Made by a program: the position numbers and the translations under genes
NCBI GenBank assembly: GCA_964250925.1
Contig: CAXUHU010000069.1
Coordinates: 1-18,484 of the forward strand
Source: BOG-908 sp964250925
GTDB taxonomy: Bacteria > Pseudomonadota > Alphaproteobacteria > Acetobacterales > Acetobacteraceae
Direction: 5' to 3'
DNA: 18,484 nt
The notes under the pieces: model-generated
What the model was told of the DNA's origin: nothing
The model's input: only the letters and a program-made list of their open reading frames with translations
The model's database searches: none
Shown here: positions 16,955 to 18,484 of the stretch, piece after piece
Numbering within the stretch: position 1 is the first letter of the stretch
Layout: each line of letters begins with the position of its first letter

Positions 16955-18484
<1,530 letters not shown>

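Overview
The window looks like a piece of an alphaproteobacterial chromosome. GC is high (about 78% in a hand-counted line inside ruvX), and gatCAB is present, as expected in bacteria that make Gln-tRNA and/or Asn-tRNA by transamidation. The genes for gatCAB, ruvX, serC-serA, valS and ftsH are full-length housekeeping versions. A GC-rich, cloverleaf-forming intergenic palindrome and a second palindrome of AAGTCTTCTTTTCTGAAGAAAAG type remind me of repeats common in Acetobacteraceae (Rhodospirillales). That family assignment is an inference from memory, not a search result.

Layout. 1-3412, minus strand: the tightly overlapping operon gatC-gatA-gatB, followed 55 bp further on by tRNA-Ser(GCU). 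3463-3939, plus: ruvX, divergent from gatC. 4103-4945, minus: a LACTB2-like metallo-beta-lactamase-fold hydrolase. 5065-8386, plus: a quinone oxidoreductase-like MDR enzyme, an acyl-CoA dehydrogenase of the ACAD10/11 type and a tandem-domain retropepsin-like aspartic protease. These three are separated by two palindromic elements. 8446-12316, minus: serA, serC and a sulfotransferase-like gene; serC has a structured leader that is a candidate for the alphaproteobacterial serC motif. 12486-13724, minus: a six-helix membrane diguanylate cyclase of visibly lower GC. 13725-14098: a 374-bp gap with no gene, holding an AT-rich promoter-like stretch and a 17-bp match to the 5' end of tRNA-Glu. 14099-18484, minus: valS, a strong terminator-like hairpin and the 3' part of ftsH, which runs off the right edge.

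How the genes work together. Three blocks serve translation and its amino-acid supply: GatCAB with a tRNA, ValRS, and the first two steps of phosphorylated serine synthesis (SerA and SerC, adjacent and coupled). The plus-strand block of MDR reductase and acyl-CoA dehydrogenase suggests acyl-CoA or lipid redox metabolism, but the exact substrates cannot be read from sequence. FtsH and the aspartic protease are unrelated proteolytic activities.

The parts that most deserve a second look are non-coding or at gene boundaries. They are the 124-bp cloverleaf palindrome whose left arm begins inside the qor stop codon, the palindrome that appears to encode the signal peptide of the aspartic protease, the serC leader, and the orphan tRNA-Glu 5' fragment. 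I saw no CRISPR array, transposase, integrase, phage gene or recognisable defence system.
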